From: JAITWN01 sp034002745
GTDB taxonomy: Bacteria > Pseudomonadota > Gammaproteobacteria > SZUA-140
Reading direction: 5' to 3'
DNA: 64,000 nucleotides
Assembly (NCBI GenBank): GCA_034002745.1
Contig: JAVEZY010000001.1
Location: forward strand, 186,001-250,000
The notes under the pieces were generated by a model. That model was not told where the DNA came from, ran no database searches, and was given only the letters and a program-made list of their open reading frames with translations. Below are positions 61,131 to 64,000 of this stretch, piece after piece. Position 1 is the stretch's first letter; each line of letters opens with the position of its first letter. The translations under genes were made by a program, and so were the position numbers.

Positions 61131-62984
61131 ATGAAGCAAGAGCAACAGTCTCAACTCAAGGCACTGATTGCAAAAGGCAAGGAGCAGGGTTACCTCACCT
61201 ATCGCGAGGTCAACGATCATTTGCCCAGCGATATCGTCGATCCGGAACAGATCGAAGACATCATCGGCATGATCAACGATATGGGAATCGCGGTGCACGA
61301 GTTCGCTCCCGATGCCGAAACTCTGCTGATGAGCGATTCCGCCGTCGATGGTGACGACGACGCCACTGAAGAGGCAGCCGCCGCCCTTGCCAGCGTGGAT
61401 AGCGAGTTCGGTCGGACCACCGACCCGGTTCGCATGTACATGCGCGAAATGGGTACCGTCGAACTGCTCACGCGCGAGGGCGAGATCAAGATCGCCAAGC
61501 GCATCGAGAGCGGGCAGCGGCAGATGCTGCTTGCGCTCGCGGATTATCCCGGCACCGTGGGCGAGCTGCAGCGCATTTACGAAAAGGTGCAGGCAGGCGA
61601 GATCCGCCTCGGCGACCTCATCATCGGCTACGTGGAGGCCGAGCCCGAAGTCGACGAGGAGAGCGCCGAGATCGTGGTGCAGGCCGTCGATACCGAATTC
61701 TCCGACGGGCAGCGCGACGATGCGGAAGAGGACGGCGATGAGGAAGGCGACGGCGACGAGCCCGCTGCCGATACCGGTCCGGACCCGGAGGAAGCCGCAC
61801 GCCGCTTCGGCGAACTCGAAAAGATATACAAGAAGGCCATGAGCGCCAGCGCCAAGCATGGTGCTACGCACGAGAAGTCCACCAAGGCGCGGCGCGAGCT
61901 CGCCGAGTGCTTCATGAGCTTCAAGCTGACGCAGCGCATCATCGATCACTTGATCAAGAATCTGCGCGATTCCGTGGAGCGTGTCCGCGCGCAGGAAAAG
62001 GTGATCATGTCCATTTGCGTCAGCCAGGCGAGCATGCCGCGCAAGGACTTCATCACCTCCTTCCCGGACAACGAGACGGACATGGAATGGCTGCCGCGGC
62101 AGATCGCGGCCGGCAAGAAGTACTCGCCGGTGCTGGCCGAGTACAAGGACGAGATTCTGCGCGCGCAGAAGAAGCTCCTCGACATTCAGGACGAGGCCGG
62201 ACTGACGATCAACGAGATCAAGGACATCAATCGCAAGATGTCGATCGGCGAAGCCAAGGCCCGGCGCGCCAAGAAGGAAATGGTGGAGGCCAACCTGCGT
62301 CTCGTCATTTCCATCGCCAAGAAGTACACCAATCGCGGTCTTCAGTTCCTCGATCTGATCCAGGAGGGGAACATCGGTCTGATGAAGGCAGTGGACAAGT
62401 TCGAATATCGGCGCGGTTACAAGTTCTCGACTTATGCCACCTGGTGGATCCGCCAGGCGATCACCCGTTCGATCGCCGATCAGGCGCGCACGATCCGCAT
62501 TCCCGTGCACATGATCGAGACCATCAACAAGCTGAACCGCATCAGCCGTCAGATGCTGCAGGAGATGGGTCGCGAGCCGACGCCCGAGGAACTGGCCAAG
62601 CGCATGGAGATGCCCGAGGACAAGATCCGCAAGGTGCTGAAGATCGCGAAGGAACCGATCTCTATGGAAACGCCGATCGGCGACGACGAGGATTCGCATC
62701 TGGGCGATTTCATCGAAGACGCCAATGTCCTGTCGCCGCCCGAAGCCGCGACCATCTCGGGATTGCGCGAAGCGACCACCGCCGTGCTCGAGAGCCTCAC
62801 CGCGCGCGAAGCCAAGGTGCTGCGCATGCGTTTCGGCATCGACATGAATACCGACCACACGCTGGAAGAGGTCGGCAAGCAGTTCGACGTCACCCGCGAA
62901 CGCATTCGCCAGATCGAAGCCAAGGCACTGCGCAAACTGCGTCACCCGAGCCGCTCGGAGCCGCTGCGCAGCTTCGTGGACTAG
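61131..62984 (+). CDS. rpoD: Primary RNA polymerase sigma factor (sigma-70)
   Basis: The 617-residue housekeeping sigma factor has region 1.1, an acidic non-conserved region (about residues 175-225), region 2 (EANLRLVISIAKKYTNRGLQ and YKFSTYATWWIRQAITR), region 3 and region 4 (TLEEVGKQFDVTRERIRQIE) ending with FVD. It follows dnaG after a 120-base gap that may hold extra promoters, and it ends in a terminator. Confidence 0.98.
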   Translation: MKQEQQSQLKALIAKGKEQGYLTYREVNDHLPSDIVDPEQIEDIIGMINDMGIAVHEFAPDAETLLMSDSAVDGDDDATEEAAAALASVDSEFGRTTDPVRMYMREMGTVELLTREGEIKIAKRIESGQRQMLLALADYPGTVGELQRIYEKVQAGEIRLGDLIIGYVEAEPEVDEESAEIVVQAVDTEFSDGQRDDAEEDGDEEGDGDEPAADTGPDPEEAARRFGELEKIYKKAMSASAKHGATHEKSTKARRELAECFMSFKLTQRIIDHLIKNLRDSVERVRAQEKVIMSICVSQASMPRKDFITSFPDNETDMEWLPRQIAAGKKYSPVLAEYKDEILRAQKKLLDIQDEAGLTINEIKDINRKMSIGEAKARRAKKEMVEANLRLVISIAKKYTNRGLQFLDLIQEGNIGLMKAVDKFEYRRGYKFSTYATWWIRQAITRSIADQARTIRIPVHMIETINKLNRISRQMLQEMGREPTPEELAKRMEMPEDKIRKVLKIAKEPISMETPIGDDEDSHLGDFIEDANVLSPPEAATISGLREATTAVLESLTAREAKVLRMRFGIDMNTDHTLEEVGKQFDVTRERIRQIEAKALRKLRHPSRSEPLRSFVD

Positions 62985-62993
62985 TAGTACAAG

Positions 62994-63019
62994 AAAAGGG
63001 CTCCGTTGGAGCCCTTTTT
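62994..63019 (+). terminator. Rho-independent terminator of rpoD
   Basis: AAAGGGCTCC, a GTT loop and GGAGCCCTTTTT. Confidence 0.9.
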
Positions 63020-63020
63020 C

Positions 63021-63125
63021 AGTGGAAAGAGGAAAGGCGAGGGAGGACAGTGAAAGCACTCGAACCCGTCGCTGTCGGTCGATTCGACGGTTCGCCAGCC
63101 CCTTTCCACTTTCAGCTTTTCACTT
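63021..63125. repeat. Short GA/TC-rich inverted repeat between rpoD and tRNA
   Basis: AGTGGAAAG (63021-63029) pairs with CTTTCCACT (63102-63110). The right side continues TTCAGCTTTTCACTTT, which on the other strand looks like the repeat downstream of the tRNA. About 70 bases lie inside. Confidence 0.45.
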
Positions 63126-63136
63126 TTCTCTATTCC

Positions 63137-63213
<77 letters not shown>

Positions 63214-63221
63214 TGTAATGA

Positions 63222-63295
63222 GAGTAAAGAGGAGAGTTGAAAGAGGAAGGGAGGAGTGTCCGGTTCTTGCCTCTTTCAACTGTTCACTTTCCTCG
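63222..63295. repeat. Imperfect inverted repeat downstream of tRNA
   Basis: AGTTGAAAGAGG (63235-63246) pairs exactly with CCTCTTTCAACT (63270-63281), and less perfect pairing continues outward (GAGAGTAAAGAGG with TTCACTTTCCTC). It looks like a small mobile-type palindrome of the same family as the one before the tRNA. Confidence 0.5.
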
Positions 63296-63301
63296 CCATA
63301 C

Positions 63302-63333
63302 AAAAAAGCCGGAGAATTTTTCTCCGGCTTTTT
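63302..63333. terminator. Bidirectional Rho-independent terminator
   Basis: AAAAAGCCGGAGA and TCTCCGGCTTTTT form a perfect 13-bp stem with a five-base loop; A and T runs on both sides let it work for the tRNA on the plus strand and the membrane gene on the minus strand. Confidence 0.9.
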
Positions 63334-63358
63334 CTTACCTCCGATACTCTCGTTCCAC

Positions 63359-64000
63359 CTATGCTCGCGCCGGCCCTGGGCGGCGGTGTTCGCGGTGCTG
63401 ACGACGCTCCCTGTAGTGGTCACCGAAGGTGCGGCTGGCCTGGGCCTTGATCCCCATTCTGCCGCCGAACAGCGCAGCGACCAATGACAGGGCAAGAGCG
63501 ACGAACAGCCACCATGATGCCGCAGCCAGGGCATTTACCGTCGTGGTGGCGGCTTGCTGGGCCTCCTGGCCGAGTTCGCCCCCGAACAGAGGCGCTGCCA
63601 TGTCGGCGACCTGATTGGCGCGGTTCTGGGTGAAGCCCATCTGGTTCACCATGTAGTCGACCGCACCCTGACGGTCGCCGGCCTGCAGCCGCTCCTGGAC
63701 GGCGCCCACGTTCTCGCCACTGATCGAGCCGCCTTCGGATCCGGTGATGATGCGCTCGAGCTGGCCGGTCAGGCCACCTGCGCCCTGCTGTTGGCTTTCC
63801 GCTAACTGGCCCGCCGCGCTGCTCACACCCTGCAGGCCCTGGCCGAGCAGAGCGAAGGTTCCCCCGAGGACCATGCTGGCGGCGCTGGTGGCCAGAAAGG
63901 CGAACAACACCATCGTCGCTCCCCAGTTGATGAAGCCGTGCAGCATGCCATCGCTGGTACGCGAAAGCCCCGACATTCGGGCGGCGATATAGCCGCCGAT
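63359..64000 (-). CDS. Membrane protein (5' part outside the window)
   Basis: At least 213 residues are visible and the frame stays open to the edge (GGYIAARMSGLSRTSDG), so the start is outside the window. Two helices are visible: MLHGFINWGATMVLFAFLAT-like near the beginning, and ASWWLFVALALSLVAALFGG near the end, with a soluble helical middle that includes QLERIITG and QNRANQVADM. The tail is rich in arginine and histidine. Resembles uncharacterised membrane proteins with a GGYxAxR motif; function unknown. Confidence 0.72.
   Translation of the reverse strand: MGGYIAARMSGLSRTSDGMLHGFINWGATMVLFAFLATSAASMVLGGTFALLGQGLQGVSSAAGQLAESQQQGAGGLTGQLERIITGSEGGSISGENVGAVQERLQAGDRQGAVDYMVNQMGFTQNRANQVADMAAPLFGGELGQEAQQAATTTVNALAAASWWLFVALALSLVAALFGGRMGIKAQASRTFGDHYRERRQHREHRRPGPARA

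Noticed and set aside
61068..63059. 663-codon open frame antisense to rpoD
   Set aside because: Covers the conserved sigma factor gene and its terminator; a compositional artefact.

Overview
The window is about 64 kb of GC-rich chromosome from a gammaproteobacterium. Evidence for this is the gene order kdsD-kdsC-lptC-lptA-lptB-rpoN-ptsN-rapZ, the order gmk-rpoZ-spoT, ubiC-ubiA, and rpsU-yqeY-dnaG-rpoD followed by a tRNA-Ile2(CAU). Together with hprK, a sugar-permease-free PTS and a large cytochrome cluster, this fits a respiratory, possibly chemolithotrophic lineage such as Chromatiales or Ectothiorhodospiraceae. That placement is an inference; I cannot name a genus. I see no insertion sequence, prophage or CRISPR array.

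Layout. 1-2.1 kb (minus): hemW (cut by the window edge), rdgB, rph. 2.2-9 kb (plus): yicC, gmk, rpoZ, spoT, ridA, recG. 9.1-10.6 kb: ubiC, ubiA. 10.7-20.6 kb: Kdo and LPS-transport genes, rpoN, then a regulatory PTS (ptsN, hprK, rapZ, a mannose-family EIIA, HPr, EI); hpf, usually between rpoN and ptsN, is missing. 20.8-24.7 kb: a Gld-type ABC exporter set plus a DUF4340 protein. 24.7-27.6 kb: mutM, a PsiE-like protein, a REPIN-like palindrome and a multi-pass membrane protein resembling GT-C glycosyltransferases.

27.7-45.3 kb is the unusual part: a respiratory island built around a divergent C-family (cbb3-like) heme-copper oxidase. It has a CcoN-like catalytic subunit that keeps the metal ligands and the cross-link tyrosine, and a CcoO-like cytochrome c with a large extra N-terminal region. 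No CcoP is present. Instead there are several separate cytochromes c, two short proteins that look like detached HxH half-domains of a CcoN-type subunit, at least four very small membrane proteins, a CcoS-like protein, CcoG, a thioredoxin-like lipoprotein, an FGE-fold protein without the catalytic cysteines, and a membrane-fused spermidine-synthase-like protein. Repeated anchor motifs suggest parts of the cluster arose by duplication.

45.4-53.5 kb (mostly minus): a dynamin-like GTPase, yggT, proC, yggS; pilT on the plus strand; then a BtuCD-like ABC importer and a HAD phosphatase. 53.6-56.5 kb: rppH and ptsP, a second EI. 56.5-58.3 kb (minus): an ECF sigma factor, its zinc-finger anti-sigma and a small exported protein. 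58.4-63.2 kb: the macromolecular synthesis operon and a tRNA flanked by short inverted repeats. The end holds a membrane protein cut by the edge.

Most gene calls outside the respiratory island are secure from motifs and gene order. Inside the island, ccoN, ccoO, ccoG and the cytochromes are secure at family level, while the roles of the small and membrane proteins are unknown.
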